A stretch of 39,353 bases of DNA from Undibacterium sp. Lineage in GTDB: Bacteria > Pseudomonadota > Gammaproteobacteria > Burkholderiales > Burkholderiaceae. This document shows positions 1 through 9,030 of the stretch, in pieces. The stretch spans positions 1-39,353 of the forward strand of contig JACMRF010000135.1 of NCBI GenBank assembly GCA_014376575.1, in the 5' to 3' direction. A program made the translations under genes and the position numbers. The first letter of the stretch is position 1. Every line of letters starts with the position of its first letter. The notes under the pieces were generated by a model. It made no database searches. It was given only the letters and a program-made list of their open reading frames with translations, and had not been told where the DNA came from.

Positions 1-33
1 GTTTGCCAGTCTCTAAGTTGTTTTTTCTTGAAC

Positions 34-123
34 GGAAGTGTGGCCGAGTGGTTGAAGGCACCAGTCTTGAAAACTGGCGAGGGTGTGAGCCCTTCGTGAG
101 TTCGAATCTCACCGCTTCCGCCA
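34..123 (+). tRNA. tRNA-Ser (anticodon UGA)
   Basis: The sequence folds as a class II tRNA with a long variable arm. The acceptor strands GGAAGTG (34-40) and CGCTTCC (113-119) pair with one G-U. The anticodon loop CTTGAAA carries TGA. The T-loop motif TTCGAAT and a genomically encoded CCA (121-123) are present. The discriminator base is G120, as is usual for serine tRNAs. It reads UCA and related serine codons. Confidence 0.97.
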
Positions 124-256
124 ATTTTTTGCCTTTGAATATGCATTGGCACATATCTGTAGTTTCGTAGTTACTCCCTTTTTTTACCTGGCCTGAATAC
201 AGTGCTGAATTTTTGCACTTAAGGTATTTTATTGCTGTTTTAAGGTGCTCTCTCCC

Positions 257-1201
257 ATGCTTAAATTGTTGTTAACCAGCTTGAGAGGTGTGCTGGCGTC
301 GGCGGCTTCCTGTCTTTTATTGTTGGCAGCGTGTGCTAGTGTCGCGCCACCAGCTCATGTGCCCTTTGTTTCAATGCCGCAGAATGTTGTTCCGATAGCG
401 AAAGCTTTGCGACCAGTTCGGATCGGACTTGCGTTGGGCGGTGGTGCTGCTCGTGGTTTTGCGCACATCGGCGTGATTAAAGCTTTGGAGTCTCAGGGGA
501 TAGCCGCTGATTTGATCGTGGGTACGAGTGCTGGAAGCGTAGTTGGCGCAATGTACGCAGCTGGTAATAATGGATTCGCATTGCAAAAAATGGCGTTAGA
601 TATGGATGAGGCAACAATCTCGGATTGGTCTTTGCCATTTTTCGCGAAAACTAGCGGTGTATTGAAAGGGGAGGCCTTGCAAATCTATGTGAATAAAATG
701 GTGATGCAGGTGCCAATTGAAAAATTGAAAAAACCATTTGGTGCCGTTGCTACAGATCTGAATACAGGCTTGCCAATTTTATTTCAACGTGGGAATACAG
801 GTCTGGCGGTCAGGGCTTCATCTTCTGTACCTGGCGTATTTCAGCCTGTTAGAATTAATGAGCATCAGTATGTGGATGGTGGTTTGGTTTCCCCGGTGCC
901 AGTACGATTCGCGCGAGAAATGGGTGCCGATTTTGTAATTGCAGTCAATATTTCAACGCAACCAGATGTGCAAGCAGCAGCAAGCTCGCTGGAAGTGTTA
1001 ATGCAAACTTTTACGATTATGGGACAAAGTTTAAATTATTTTGAATTGAAAACTGCTGATGTAGTTATTCGGCCAGAATTGCCAGGAATGAAGGGGAGTG
1101 ATTTTGCTGGGCGCAATCTTGCCATTCTTGCTGGTGAGAAGGCTGCAATGGCAATGATGCCGGAAATTAAACAAAAAATTCGTGTGTTGCAAGAGCGCTA
1201 A
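257..1201 (+). CDS. Patatin-like phospholipase lipoprotein (RssA/NTE family)
   Basis: Probable membrane-anchored serine acyl hydrolase of 314 residues. A hydrophobic signal peptide ends in the lipobox LAAC, with Cys26 as the predicted lipidation site. The patatin domain follows: the glycine-rich oxyanion loop GGGAARG near residue 61, the nucleophile elbow GTSAG with Ser91, and the Asp of the catalytic dyad in DGG near residue 207. A GTG at 245 could extend the frame by four codons. It sits inside the likely ribosome site AAGG (242-245), which is well placed for the ATG at 257, so that start is preferred. The substrate is unknown; family members act on phospholipids or lysophospholipids. It ends two bases before the end of the convergent peptidase gene. 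Confidence 0.9.
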   Translation: MLKLLLTSLRGVLASAASCLLLLAACASVAPPAHVPFVSMPQNVVPIAKALRPVRIGLALGGGAARGFAHIGVIKALESQGIAADLIVGTSAGSVVGAMYAAGNNGFALQKMALDMDEATISDWSLPFFAKTSGVLKGEALQIYVNKMVMQVPIEKLKKPFGAVATDLNTGLPILFQRGNTGLAVRASSSVPGVFQPVRINEHQYVDGGLVSPVPVRFAREMGADFVIAVNISTQPDVQAAASSLEVLMQTFTIMGQSLNYFELKTADVVIRPELPGMKGSDFAGRNLAILAGEKAAMAMMPEIKQKIRVLQER

Positions 1202-1203
1202 TT

Positions 1204-1770
1204 TTACGGTTTTGATATTGTATTTGTTGTGCTATTTTTTGGTTCGTCATTAATTCTTCTGGCGCCATTAAATCGTTTTTTCCAGTAACCGATATCCATG
1301 CTTTCTATTCGCACCTGTCCGCCAGCTGCGGGCGAGTGAATAAATTTATTGTCACCTAAATAAATGCCAACGTGAGAGAAACCTCGTCGTAAAGTGTTGT
1401 AAAAAACCAGATCCCCAGGTTGTAAATCTTTTATATTGATTTGCTCTCCAATCTTGCTTATTTCTTGTGACGTTCTCGGTAGCTCTGCTCCAACAGCATT
1501 CTTAAATACATAGCGTACAAAGCCGCTGCAATCTAAACCATTTTCAGGTGTGTTTCCACCGCGTTTGTAATGGATGCCAAGCATGTCCATCGCCTTAACC
1601 GTTAAATCAGAGGCTCGATCACGTAATTCTTGAAGTTTGACAAATGCGATTGATGATTCTGGAAAGGGATTTTCTGCGGCTAAGCACTGACTTACTGTGG
1701 CGGCCTGAAGCGTCGTTAAAGTAACGAAAAATTTAATATGTCTGAATAGTCTGGAAGCCTTCGTTTGCAT
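1204..1770 (-). CDS. C40 family (NlpC/P60) cell-wall peptidase
   Basis: Secreted peptidoglycan endopeptidase of 188 residues, expected to cleave D-gamma-glutamyl-diaminopimelate bonds in stem peptides. The N-terminus has a basic region and hydrophobic stretch consistent with a signal peptide ending near AAEN (residues 31-34). The NlpC/P60 domain covers about residues 55-175. It carries the catalytic Cys81 in LDCSGF, His133 in SHVGIYLG and the third polar residue His145 in IHSPAAGG. An AGGTG sequence lies just upstream of the ATG. It is read toward the patatin gene, and its promoter must lie in the 180-bp divergent gap at 1771-1950. Confidence in the fold is high; which hydrolase role it plays in the cell is not visible. 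Confidence 0.92.
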   Translation of the reverse strand: MQTKASRLFRHIKFFVTLTTLQAATVSQCLAAENPFPESSIAFVKLQELRDRASDLTVKAMDMLGIHYKRGGNTPENGLDCSGFVRYVFKNAVGAELPRTSQEISKIGEQINIKDLQPGDLVFYNTLRRGFSHVGIYLGDNKFIHSPAAGGQVRIESMDIGYWKKRFNGARRINDEPKNSTTNTISKP

Positions 1771-1950
1771 CGGGACACCTAGTTAAAAAACCGACCTAAT
1801 GTAAGCGATCTATCTGAGAATGTAAACTTGGTTAATTTTGAATTGCGGTAATGTTAACTTTTACAAGGAGTATTAATTGTCAAAAGAGTTTATATACATA
1901 GAAGTTGGTGCGTCCCGTACAATTCGTTAATCTTAAACGAGAGGCTTACT

Positions 1951-2358
1951 ATGCAGACAAAATCTGTTTTAACTTTAGATGATGTAAAAATAATCGCGGC
2001 AGCTGCCGAGGCGGAAGCAAAGGTCAATGGTTGGGCTGTGGTAATTGCAATCGTTGATGACGGTGGCCATTTAATGTGGTTGCAGCGCCTTGATGGTGTG
2101 GCACCGATTTCTTCTCATATCGCGCCAGCTAAAGCGACAACGGCAGCGTTAGGTCGACGAGAATCCAAAATCTATGAAGATATTATTAATGCTGGTCGCT
2201 ACTCATTTTTGAGCGCTCCCACGCTGGAAGGTATGCTGGAAGGCGGTGTGCCAATTATTGTTAACGGACAATGCGTTGGTGCTGTGGGTGTTTCAGGTGT
2301 TAAGTCTTCGGAGGATGCTCAGGTTGCAAAGGCTGGTATTGCAGCTTTGCTTACGTGA
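1951..2358 (+). CDS. GlcG/HbpS family haem-binding-like protein
   Basis: A 135-residue protein of the HbpS/GlcG family (formerly DUF336). The typical pattern is visible: an N-terminal helix (residues 9-25, rich in Ala and Glu), the strand region AVVIAIVDDGGHLMWLQRLDG, a central helix SSHIAPAKATTAA, and the C-terminal glycine-rich GGVPIIVNGQCVGAVGVSG. Members are small cytosolic or periplasmic proteins linked to glycolate operons or haem sensing. No signal peptide is seen, so this one is probably cytosolic. GAGG at 1941-1944 is a good ribosome site for the ATG. The gene stands alone, and the function in this organism cannot be read from context. Confidence 0.85.
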   Translation: MQTKSVLTLDDVKIIAAAAEAEAKVNGWAVVIAIVDDGGHLMWLQRLDGVAPISSHIAPAKATTAALGRRESKIYEDIINAGRYSFLSAPTLEGMLEGGVPIIVNGQCVGAVGVSGVKSSEDAQVAKAGIAALLT

Positions 2359-2415
2359 ATGTGGATGTGGGCTGAAGGTTTTTCAGTCAAGCCCCTTTTT
2401 CATTCTTAAGAGCGT

Positions 2416-2444
2416 TTGCTTGAGGTAGGGTTTTGCGCTATAAT
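2416..2444 (+). promoter_or_regulatory. Sigma-70-type promoter of carAB
   Basis: TTGCTT at 2416-2421 and a perfect TATAAT at 2439-2444 are separated by 17 bases. This predicts a start near 2451 and an untranslated leader of about 140 bases before carA. The leader contains a GC-rich stem at 2543-2548 and 2564-2569 (GCTGCG with CGCAGC) about 15 bases ahead of the ribosome site. Confidence 0.65.
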
Positions 2445-2594
2445 TCAAGGGTTTAGCTAATTCAAATCCCGTCGTGGCGCATACTTAATTCACACTCTCC
2501 TTTGATCGTTATTGTCACCTTAATTAATCGGAGTGGCAGTTTGCTGCGATCATTTTGGTGCGGCGCAGCGGCGGTAACATTATAGGAGTTGCCC

Positions 2595-3761
2595 TTGCTG
2601 CCCATTCCGCAGTCTTTACGTTCCCCCAAAGATTCCGCCGCTATCCTTGCCCTTGCTGATGGCACGATATTTACTGGCGTTTCTATTGGCGCTACAGGTC
2701 ACACCATTGGTGAGGTCGTTTTTAATACTTCAATGACTGGGTATCAGGAGATATTAACGGACCCAAGTTATAGTTCTCAAATCGTTACGTTGACTTATCC
2801 ACACATTGGTAATACTGGCGTGAATGCGGAGGATGTTGAGTCCGATAAAATTCATGCCGCTGGCTTAATCATTAAAGATTTACCTTTGTTGCTGTCAAAT
2901 TTTCGCTCCGAGCAGTCATTGTCTGATTATTTGAAGTCGCAAAATATAGTTGCGATCGCCGGAATTGATACCAGGAAATTGACGCGTATCTTGCGCGAAA
3001 AAGGCACGCAGAGTGGTGCTATTTTGGTGGGGACTGATGCTGCAAAGGCGATTGAACTGGCGAAGTCATTTCCAGGTTTGTCTGGAATGGATCTGGCCAA
3101 GGTCGTCTCGACTAGTAGGCCATACGATTGGACTGAAGCCGAATGGACCTTGGGTAAGGGATATGGTGAATTAGCTAATCCGAAATATCATGTGGTGGCG
3201 TTCGATTTTGGCGTTAAACGTAATATTTTACGCATGCTTGTGCAACGGGGCTGCAAGATAACAGTTTTACCAGCCCAATCAAGTGCCGCAGATGTATTGG
3301 CGCTCAAACCGGACGGTATATTTTTGTCGAACGGACCCGGTGATCCAGAACCTTGTGAATATGCCATCGCGGCAGTAAGCGAGTTAATTGAAAAAGGTAT
3401 CCCTACCTTTGGTATTTGTCTTGGTCATCAAATCATGGCTTTAGCCTCTGGTGCTAAAACATTGAAGATGAAATTTGGCCATCACGGCGCAAACCATCCT
3501 GTGCAAGATCTTGATAGCAAGCAAGTTTTAATTACTTCTCAGAACCATGGTTTTGCGGTTGATGCTGCTTCGTTGCCAGTTAATTGCCGAGTGACGCACG
3601 TTTCGTTATTTGACGGCTCTTTACAAGGTTTTTCCCGCACCGATAAGCCTGCATTTTGCTTTCAAGGACATCCGGAAGCGTCCCCAGGGCCACATGATAT
3701 TGCTTACCTATTTGATCGCTTCACCACATTGATGGATCAGGCAAAGATGGAGAAAAATTAA
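2595..3761 (+). CDS. carA: Carbamoyl-phosphate synthase small subunit (glutamine amidotransferase)
   Basis: Hydrolyses glutamine and passes ammonia to CarB for carbamoyl phosphate synthesis, which supplies arginine and pyrimidines. About 388 residues, normal for the family. The N-terminal small-chain domain covers roughly residues 15-150. The class I amidotransferase domain follows, with the nucleophile Cys275 in FGICLGHQ and His359/Glu361 in [10 protein letters not shown]. No ATG fits. A TTG at 2595 lies six bases after the ribosome site AGGAG (2584-2588) and is the chosen start; the TTG at 2589 directly abuts that site. Two bases separate the stop codon from carB, so the two are cotranscribed. 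The rare start codon and long leader suggest controlled expression, which is an inference. Confidence 0.95.
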   Translation: MLPIPQSLRSPKDSAAILALADGTIFTGVSIGATGHTIGEVVFNTSMTGYQEILTDPSYSSQIVTLTYPHIGNTGVNAEDVESDKIHAAGLIIKDLPLLLSNFRSEQSLSDYLKSQNIVAIAGIDTRKLTRILREKGTQSGAILVGTDAAKAIELAKSFPGLSGMDLAKVVSTSRPYDWTEAEWTLGKGYGELANPKYHVVAFDFGVKRNILRMLVQRGCKITVLPAQSSAADVLALKPDGIFLSNGPGDPEPCEYAIAAVSELIEKGIPTFGICLGHQIMALASGAKTLKMKFGHHGANHPVQDLDSKQVLITSQNHGFAVDAASLPVNCRVTHVSLFDGSLQGFSRTDKPAFCFQGHPEASPGPHDIAYLFDRFTTLMDQAKMEKN

Positions 3762-3763
3762 AA

Positions 3764-6700
3764 ATGCCTAAACGTATTGATATAAAAAGTATTCTAATTA
3801 TTGGTGCAGGCCCTATCATCATCGGCCAAGCATGTGAATTTGATTATTCTGGCGCCCAAGCATGTAAGGCACTGCGCGAAGAAGGTTATAAAGTAATCTT
3901 GGTGAATAGTAATCCTGCTACGATTATGACTGATCCAGAGATGGCCGATGTGACATACATCGAGCCTATTACTTGGCAGGTAGTTGAGCGCATTATTGAT
4001 AAAGAGCGACCTGATGCTATTTTGCCGACGATGGGCGGGCAAACAGCACTTAATTGCGCGTTAGATTTACACAAACATGGCGTGTTGAAAAAATACAATT
4101 GCGAATTGATTGGAGCGTCGCCAGAAGCGATTGATAAGGCAGAAGACCGTTCTAAGTTTAAAGACGCAATGACCAAAATCGGCCTCGGTTCTGCGCGTTC
4201 TGGTGTGGCGCACACCTTGGATGAGTCTTGGGCTGTGCAAAAAACTCTAGGCTTTCCCACCATCATTCGTCCCTCGTTTACCATGGGTGGAACCGGCGGT
4301 GGTATTGCGTACAATGAAGAAGAGTTCGAGGCAATTTGCAAACGCGGACTAGAGGCATCACCCACCAGCGAGTTGCTGATTGAAGAATCGTTGATAGGCT
4401 GGAAAGAGTATGAAATGGAAGTTGTGCGCGATAAAGCGGATAACTGCATCATCGTCTGTTCTATCGAAAATCTAGATCCAATGGGTGTACATACGGGAGA
4501 TTCCATTACCGTGGCTCCGGCGCAAACATTGACCGATAAAGAGTATCAAATCATGCGTAATGCCTCGTTGGCAGTATTGCGGGAAATTGGTGTTGATACG
4601 GGTGGTTCTAACGTGCAGTTTTCAATTAATCCTGCCGATGGCCGTATGATCGTGATTGAGATGAATCCACGTGTATCTCGTTCTTCTGCGCTGGCATCCA
4701 AAGCGACTGGTTTTCCGATCGCAAAAATTGCGGCGAAACTTGCTGTTGGCTTTACGTTAGATGAGTTGCGCAACGATATTACCGGGGGTAATACGCCGGC
4801 TTCGTTTGAGCCATCAATCGACTATGTTGTGACCAAGATTCCGCGTTTTACTTTCGAGAAATTTCCGCAGGCCGACAATCGCCTAACGACGCAAATGAAA
4901 TCCGTTGGCGAGGTGATGGCAATTGGCCGCACTTTCCAGGAATCATTCCAAAAAGCCCTGCGCGGCCTGGAAGTTGGCGTCGATGGTATGAACGAAAAAA
5001 CCCAAGATCGCGAGATTTTGGAAAAAGAATTGGGTGAGCCTGGCCCTGATCGTATTTGGTATGTCGGCGATGCTTTTGCACATGGTTTTACCTTGGAAGA
5101 GGTTCATCAACTTACACATATTGATCCGTGGTTCCTCGCGCAAATTAAAGATCTTATCGATATCGAACTCTGGTTGGACACGCAGACGCTTGATATGATC
5201 GGTAAAGATGTTTTGCTGAAGTTGAAGCAGAAAGGATTCGCAGATCGTCGTCTGGCGAAGTTACTGAAAACAACCGATACTGCGGTACGCAATCAACGCC
5301 GCGCGCTGAATGTTCGGCCTGTCTATAAACGCGTTGATACTTGCGCTGGCGAGTTTGCGACCAAGACTGCCTACATGTACTCCACGTACGAGGATGAGTG
5401 CGAATCAGCCCCTACCGACAAGAAAAAAATAATGGTCTTGGGCGGCGGGCCAAATCGTATTGGGCAGGGAATTGAGTTTGACTATTGCTGCGTCCATGCC
5501 GCTTTCGCAATGCGTGAAGATGGCTACGAAACCATCATGGTCAACTGCAATCCTGAAACAGTATCAACTGACTATGATACGTCTGACCGTTTATATTTTG
5601 AGCCGCTGACACTGGAAGATGTACTTGAGATTGTGGATTTGGAAAAGCCAGTTGGCGTGATTGTGCAGTATGGTGGACAAACACCACTGAAACTGGCGTT
5701 AGAACTAGAAGCTAATGGTGTGCCTATTATTGGCACTTCGCCAGACATGATTGATGCAGCTGAAGATCGCGAGCGTTTCCAGAAAATGCTGCATGAACTG
5801 GGCTTGCGTCAACCGCCCAATCGTACCGCACGCACTGAAGCGGATGCGCTTGAACTTGCACAAGAAATAGGTTATCCGCTAGTAGTGAGGCCATCTTACG
5901 TGCTGGGCGGTCGCGCGATGGAAATCGTTCATGAACAACGTGATCTTGAGCGTTACATGCGTGAGGCTGTTAAGGTTTCACATGATTCTCCGGTATTGCT
6001 CGATCGTTTTTTGAACGATGCGATTGAGGTTGATGTCGATTGTTTATCGGATGGTCAGCGCACTTTTATCGGTGGTGTTATGGAGCATATTGAACAAGCT
6101 GGCGTGCATTCCGGCGATTCTGCCTGTTCACTGCCTCCATATTCACTCAAGTCGGAAACCATTGAAGAGTTAAAGCGACAAACTTCTTTAATGGCAAAGG
6201 GATTAAACGTTATCGGTTTGATGAATGTCCAGTTCGCGATACAGCAAAAAGATGGCAAAGATATTGTGTTTGTACTTGAGGTTAACCCACGCGCTTCGCG
6301 TACCGTGCCGTTTGTTTCTAAAGTGACAGGTTTGCAACTGGCGAAAATTGCGGCGCGCTGTATGGTCGGGCAGTCATTGGATTCGCAGGGAATATTCAAT
6401 GAAGTTGTTCCTTCCTATTTCAGTGTAAAAGAGGCAGTGTTCCCATTTGTGAAATTCCCTGGTGTTGATACCATTCTTGGGCCAGAAATGAAATCAACTG
6501 GCGAGGTAATGGGGGTCGGTAAGACTTTTGGTGAGGCTTTTGTTAAATCTCAACTCGGCGCAGGTATAAAACTGCCAAAATCGGGTAAAGTTTTCCTAAG
6601 CGTAAAAACTGCAGACAAGCCACGGGCAGTTAAGATTGCCCAAGATTTATTGGAAATGGGCTTTGCTCTAGTTGCAACGAAGGGAACTGCGGCAGCAATT

Positions 6701-6982
6701 GCTGCTGCTGGTATTCCTTGTGCTACGATTAATAAAGTCGCCGAAGGTAGGCCGCACGTTGTTGATATCATTAAAAATCGTGATATTGCGATGGTAATCA
6801 ATACCGTCGAAGAAAAACGCAATGCGATCAATGATTCTAGAGCGATTCGAGTCTCATCTTTGGCCGCTGGCGCGGTAACTTATACGACTATTGCCGGGGC
6901 CGAAGCTGCAGTAGAGGGAATGCGTCACCTCAATGAATTGAATGTCTATGATTTACAAGGTTTGCATAAAACCTTACACTAA
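3764..6982 (+). CDS. carB: Carbamoyl-phosphate synthase large subunit
   Basis: Synthesises carbamoyl phosphate from bicarbonate, ammonia and two ATP. The 1072 residues match the family length. The two homologous halves are visible. Each starts with a Rossmann-like pre-ATP-grasp motif ([20 protein letters not shown] near residue 14, [20 protein letters not shown] near residue 563). Each is followed by an ATP-grasp domain with the conserved [18 protein letters not shown] or [18 protein letters not shown] segment. The C-terminal part from about residue 940 is the MGS-like allosteric domain that binds regulators such as UMP and ornithine in characterised enzymes. It starts two bases after carA. 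A strong terminator follows, so carAB is a two-gene operon. Confidence 0.98.
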   Translation: MPKRIDIKSILIIGAGPIIIGQACEFDYSGAQACKALREEGYKVILVNSNPATIMTDPEMADVTYIEPITWQVVERIIDKERPDAILPTMGGQTALNCALDLHKHGVLKKYNCELIGASPEAIDKAEDRSKFKDAMTKIGLGSARSGVAHTLDESWAVQKTLGFPTIIRPSFTMGGTGGGIAYNEEEFEAICKRGLEASPTSELLIEESLIGWKEYEMEVVRDKADNCIIVCSIENLDPMGVHTGDSITVAPAQTLTDKEYQIMRNASLAVLREIGVDTGGSNVQFSINPADGRMIVIEMNPRVSRSSALASKATGFPIAKIAAKLAVGFTLDELRNDITGGNTPASFEPSIDYVVTKIPRFTFEKFPQADNRLTTQMKSVGEVMAIGRTFQESFQKALRGLEVGVDGMNEKTQDREILEKELGEPGPDRIWYVGDAFAHGFTLEEVHQLTHIDPWFLAQIKDLIDIELWLDTQTLDMIGKDVLLKLKQKGFADRRLAKLLKTTDTAVRNQRRALNVRPVYKRVDTCAGEFATKTAYMYSTYEDECESAPTDKKKIMVLGGGPNRIGQGIEFDYCCVHAAFAMREDGYETIMVNCNPETVSTDYDTSDRLYFEPLTLEDVLEIVDLEKPVGVIVQYGGQTPLKLALELEANGVPIIGTSPDMIDAAEDRERFQKMLHELGLRQPPNRTARTEADALELAQEIGYPLVVRPSYVLGGRAMEIVHEQRDLERYMREAVKVSHDSPVLLDRFLNDAIEVDVDCLSDGQRTFIGGVMEHIEQAGVHSGDSACSLPPYSLKSETIEELKRQTSLMAKGLNVIGLMNVQFAIQQKDGKDIVFVLEVNPRASRTVPFVSKVTGLQLAKIAARCMVGQSLDSQGIFNEVVPSYFSVKEAVFPFVKFPGVDTILGPEMKSTGEVMGVGKTFGEAFVKSQLGAGIKLPKSGKVFLSVKTADKPRAVKIAQDLLEMGFALVATKGTAAAIAAAGIPCATINKVAEGRPHVVDIIKNRDIAMVINTVEEKRNAINDSRAIRVSSLAAGAVTYTTIAGAEAAVEGMRHLNELNVYDLQGLHKTLH

Positions 6983-7008
6983 ATAGACATACGCTAAGCT
7001 TTAAGCAA

Positions 7009-7070
7009 GAGGCCACAGATAGCAGCAGCTCAGCTGATGTTCATGTGGCCTCTGTATTTTTATTTTCTTT
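7009..7070 (+). terminator. Rho-independent terminator after carB
   Basis: A perfect 9-bp stem GAGGCCACA (7009-7017) with TGTGGCCTC (7044-7052) encloses a loop that contains a smaller CAGCTCAGCTG fold. A T-rich tract at 7053-7070 follows. Confidence 0.85.
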
Positions 7071-7214
7071 TGTCGATGTATAAAGTTTAAATGGCAAAAC
7101 TTTGTAAGCATCACATCATATAAAACAGCATGGCAGTGATTGGCGATTTTTGTCGTGAAAATTTCTATTTGTGTCGTTGAGATTTTAGTTAACCCCATTT
7201 TTTAAGTTGATAAT

Positions 7215-7691
7215 ATGAGTTCAGTACCTCTAACTAAGTTTGGCGCAGAATTGCTAAAACAAGAATTGCACAAACTTAAAACAAAAGAGCGTCCAGCAGT
7301 GATCAGTGCTATTGCAGAAGCAAGAGCTCATGGAGATTTGTCTGAGAATGCAGATTATGATGCTGCGAAAGAGCGTCAGAGTTTCATTGAAGGGCGTATT
7401 GCCGATATTGATGGAAAGCTAGGCGCGGCACAAATTGTTGATCCAACCACGCTCGATGCGGAAGGGCGAGTGGTATTTGCCTCGACAGTACATTTGGAAG
7501 ATCTTGAAACAGGTCAGAAAGTCACATACCAAATTGTCGGTGAAGATGAAGCCGATATCAAGGAGAGTAAAGTATCGATTACTTCGCCTATCGCACGTGC
7601 GTTAATAGGAAAATATGCTGGCGATGTAGTTGGCGTCCAGGCTCCAGCAGGCGTACGTGAGTATGAAGTGCTAGACGTGTTGTACATCTAA
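7215..7691 (+). CDS. greA: Transcription elongation factor GreA
   Basis: Rescues backtracked RNA polymerase by stimulating cleavage of the transcript 3' end. The 158 residues are the usual length. The N-terminal coiled coil covers about residues 1-75, with the conserved tip ARAHGDLSENADYDAAKERQ that places the acidic residues Asp41 and Glu44 in the secondary channel. The C-terminal FKBP-like domain includes SPIARALIGKYAGDVV. The start at ATG 7215 lacks a clear ribosome site. In many relatives greA lies between carB and yhbY, as here. The 230-bp gap and terminator upstream imply that it has its own promoter, which I could not place with confidence. Confidence 0.97.
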   Translation: MSSVPLTKFGAELLKQELHKLKTKERPAVISAIAEARAHGDLSENADYDAAKERQSFIEGRIADIDGKLGAAQIVDPTTLDAEGRVVFASTVHLEDLETGQKVTYQIVGEDEADIKESKVSITSPIARALIGKYAGDVVGVQAPAGVREYEVLDVLYI

Positions 7692-7700
7692 AAGATAATC

Positions 7701-7723
7701 GGGGTGCACAGAATATGCACCCC
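7701..7723. terminator. Hairpin between convergent greA and yhbY
   Basis: A perfect 8-bp stem GGGGTGCA (7701-7708) and TGCACCCC (7716-7723) with a 7-base loop lies between the two converging genes. Neither side carries a solid T-tract, so it may be a weak bidirectional terminator or an mRNA 3' stabiliser. Confidence 0.5.
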
Positions 7724-7745
7724 AGTCAAATGTGCATTAAATCGA

Positions 7746-8222
7746 CTAGGAATTTCCTAAAGCAGACTTTTTTGCACTGCTTTGACGTGGTTTTGATCGT
7801 TTAATATTGCCACCTTGAGTGACACGTTCATTGCCTTTTACCATCACTTTTGATACGGAAGGTTTTTTGGTACCACTTGCACTTGGTTTTACGATAGTTA
7901 CTTCACGCAGACCTTTGCCTCTTTTTACTAACTTGTTTTCTTTAATTTCGTTCAGTTTTGGGCGGTAAATAACAAATAGTTTACCAATGTGCTGAACTGG
8001 AGCGGCTTCTAGTGAGCTACAAATGGTATCGTACATAGCAACACGCGCTTCACGATCGTCACCAAAGACGCGTACCTTGATTAAACCATGTGAATTGAGG
8101 CCAGCATCAATTTCTTTCAAAACCGCTGGAGATAGGCCAGCCTCACCAATAAGTACTATGGGTTTGAGTGCATGCGCTTCAGCGCGCAATTCGCTTCGTT
8201 CAGCGGGTGTGAGTTTCAACAT
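7746..8222 (-). CDS. yhbY: Ribosome assembly RNA-binding protein YhbY (CRS1-YhbY domain)
   Basis: A KH-like RNA-binding protein linked to 50S subunit assembly. Residues 1 to about 97 match the whole E. coli protein: LTPAERSELRAEAHALKPIV, the GEAG loop, the helix SPAVLKEIDAGLNSHGLIKV, and a final strand IGKLFVIYRP. About 60 further residues form a Lys/Arg/Ser-rich tail with repeated KKPS or KRSKPRQ-like stretches that is probably disordered and RNA-binding. The gene is divergent from rlmE with a 32-bp gap, a pairing conserved in proteobacteria, and both products act on the large ribosomal subunit. The start is the ATG at 8222. Confidence 0.95.
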   Translation of the reverse strand: MLKLTPAERSELRAEAHALKPIVLIGEAGLSPAVLKEIDAGLNSHGLIKVRVFGDDREARVAMYDTICSSLEAAPVQHIGKLFVIYRPKLNEIKENKLVKRGKGLREVTIVKPSASGTKKPSVSKVMVKGNERVTQGGNIKRSKPRQSSAKKSALGNS

Positions 8223-8254
8223 ATAAATTCCTTTAAAGGCAGTATTTTACGCTA

Positions 8255-8893
8255 ATGGCAAAGAATAAATTCAATCAAAATTGGGTCCATGATCACATAA
8301 ATGATCCGTATGTGAAATTGGCGCAAAAAGAAGGCTATCGAGCCAGGGCTGTTTATAAATTAAAAGAAATAGACGAAACCGAAAAATTAATTAAACCTGG
8401 ACAAATCATCGTTGATCTTGGTGCGACACCAGGAAGTTGGTCGCAATACGTAAGGAATAAACTGGCGGGAAAAGATGGTGGCGGCATCCTTGGGGAGATA
8501 TTCGCCCTAGATTTATTAATGATGGAGCCTATTGCCGATGTTCATTTTATTCAGGGTGACTTCCAAGAGGAAGACGTGCTTCAAGTGTTGGAGGCACAGT
8601 TGCGTGGGCGTAAGGTAGACCTTGTTTTGTCAGATATGGCCCCAAATCTCTCCGGCATTCCGACGGTTGATGCCGCACGCATTGAATATATTATTGAGTT
8701 GGCGGTAGAATTTGCTAAAGCACATCTCAAGCCAAATGGGGCTCTGTTGGTGAAGTGCTTTCATGGACCAGCTTATAATACGATTGTGGATTTATTTAAA
8801 GCTGAGTTCAAAACAGTGGCAAATAAGAAGCCTAAAGCAAGCAAAGATAAATCATCAGAGATTTTTTTGCTAGGAAAAGGTTTGAAGAATTAA
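8255..8893 (+). CDS. rlmE: 23S rRNA 2'-O-methyltransferase RlmE (FtsJ/RrmJ)
   Basis: Methylates the 2'-OH of U2552 (E. coli numbering) in the 23S rRNA A-loop late in 50S assembly. It has 212 residues, against 209 in E. coli. The SAM-binding loop [12 protein letters not shown] lies near residue 53. The K-D-K-E catalytic and substrate-binding set is present as Lys35, Asp127 (SDMAPNLSG), Lys167 (LLVKCFHG) and Glu202 (SSEIFLL). The start at ATG 8255 follows the family consensus MAKNK. It is divergent from yhbY and precedes ftsH by 137 bp, as in E. coli. Confidence 0.97.
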   Translation: MAKNKFNQNWVHDHINDPYVKLAQKEGYRARAVYKLKEIDETEKLIKPGQIIVDLGATPGSWSQYVRNKLAGKDGGGILGEIFALDLLMMEPIADVHFIQGDFQEEDVLQVLEAQLRGRKVDLVLSDMAPNLSGIPTVDAARIEYIIELAVEFAKAHLKPNGALLVKCFHGPAYNTIVDLFKAEFKTVANKKPKASKDKSSEIFLLGKGLKN

Positions 8894-8911
8894 AATTAAG
8901 TGTTTTTGCTC

Positions 8912-8940
8912 TTGATATTCGTCAATGTCGTCAATATATC
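8912..8940 (+). promoter_or_regulatory. Candidate sigma-70 promoter of ftsH
   Basis: TTGATA (8912-8917) and TATATC (8935-8940) are separated by exactly 17 bases, about 90 bases before the ftsH start. I see no heat-shock sigma-32 pattern in the same stretch. Confidence 0.5.
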
Positions 8941-9030
8941 CTCTCTAGCAAGCGCTATCCAATACGGGTAGAATAAGTACTTATATATGTAAGGCATTTC
9001 GTACGTTTAATGTACGTCCAAGGAGTTCTC

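Noticed and set aside
3886..4506. 206-codon open frame on the minus strand inside carB
   Set aside because: It lies fully within an unmistakable carB, is rich in Ser/Ile/Pro as expected of a shadow frame, and has no ribosome site or family resemblance.
7001..7198. 65-codon minus-strand open frame between carB and greA
   Set aside because: Its 3' part is the carB terminator hairpin, and its composition looks random.
9010..9030. ATG at 9010 as the ftsH start
   Set aside because: The following codons include the ribosome site AAGGAG. GTG at 9031 has correct spacing and gives the expected N-terminus.
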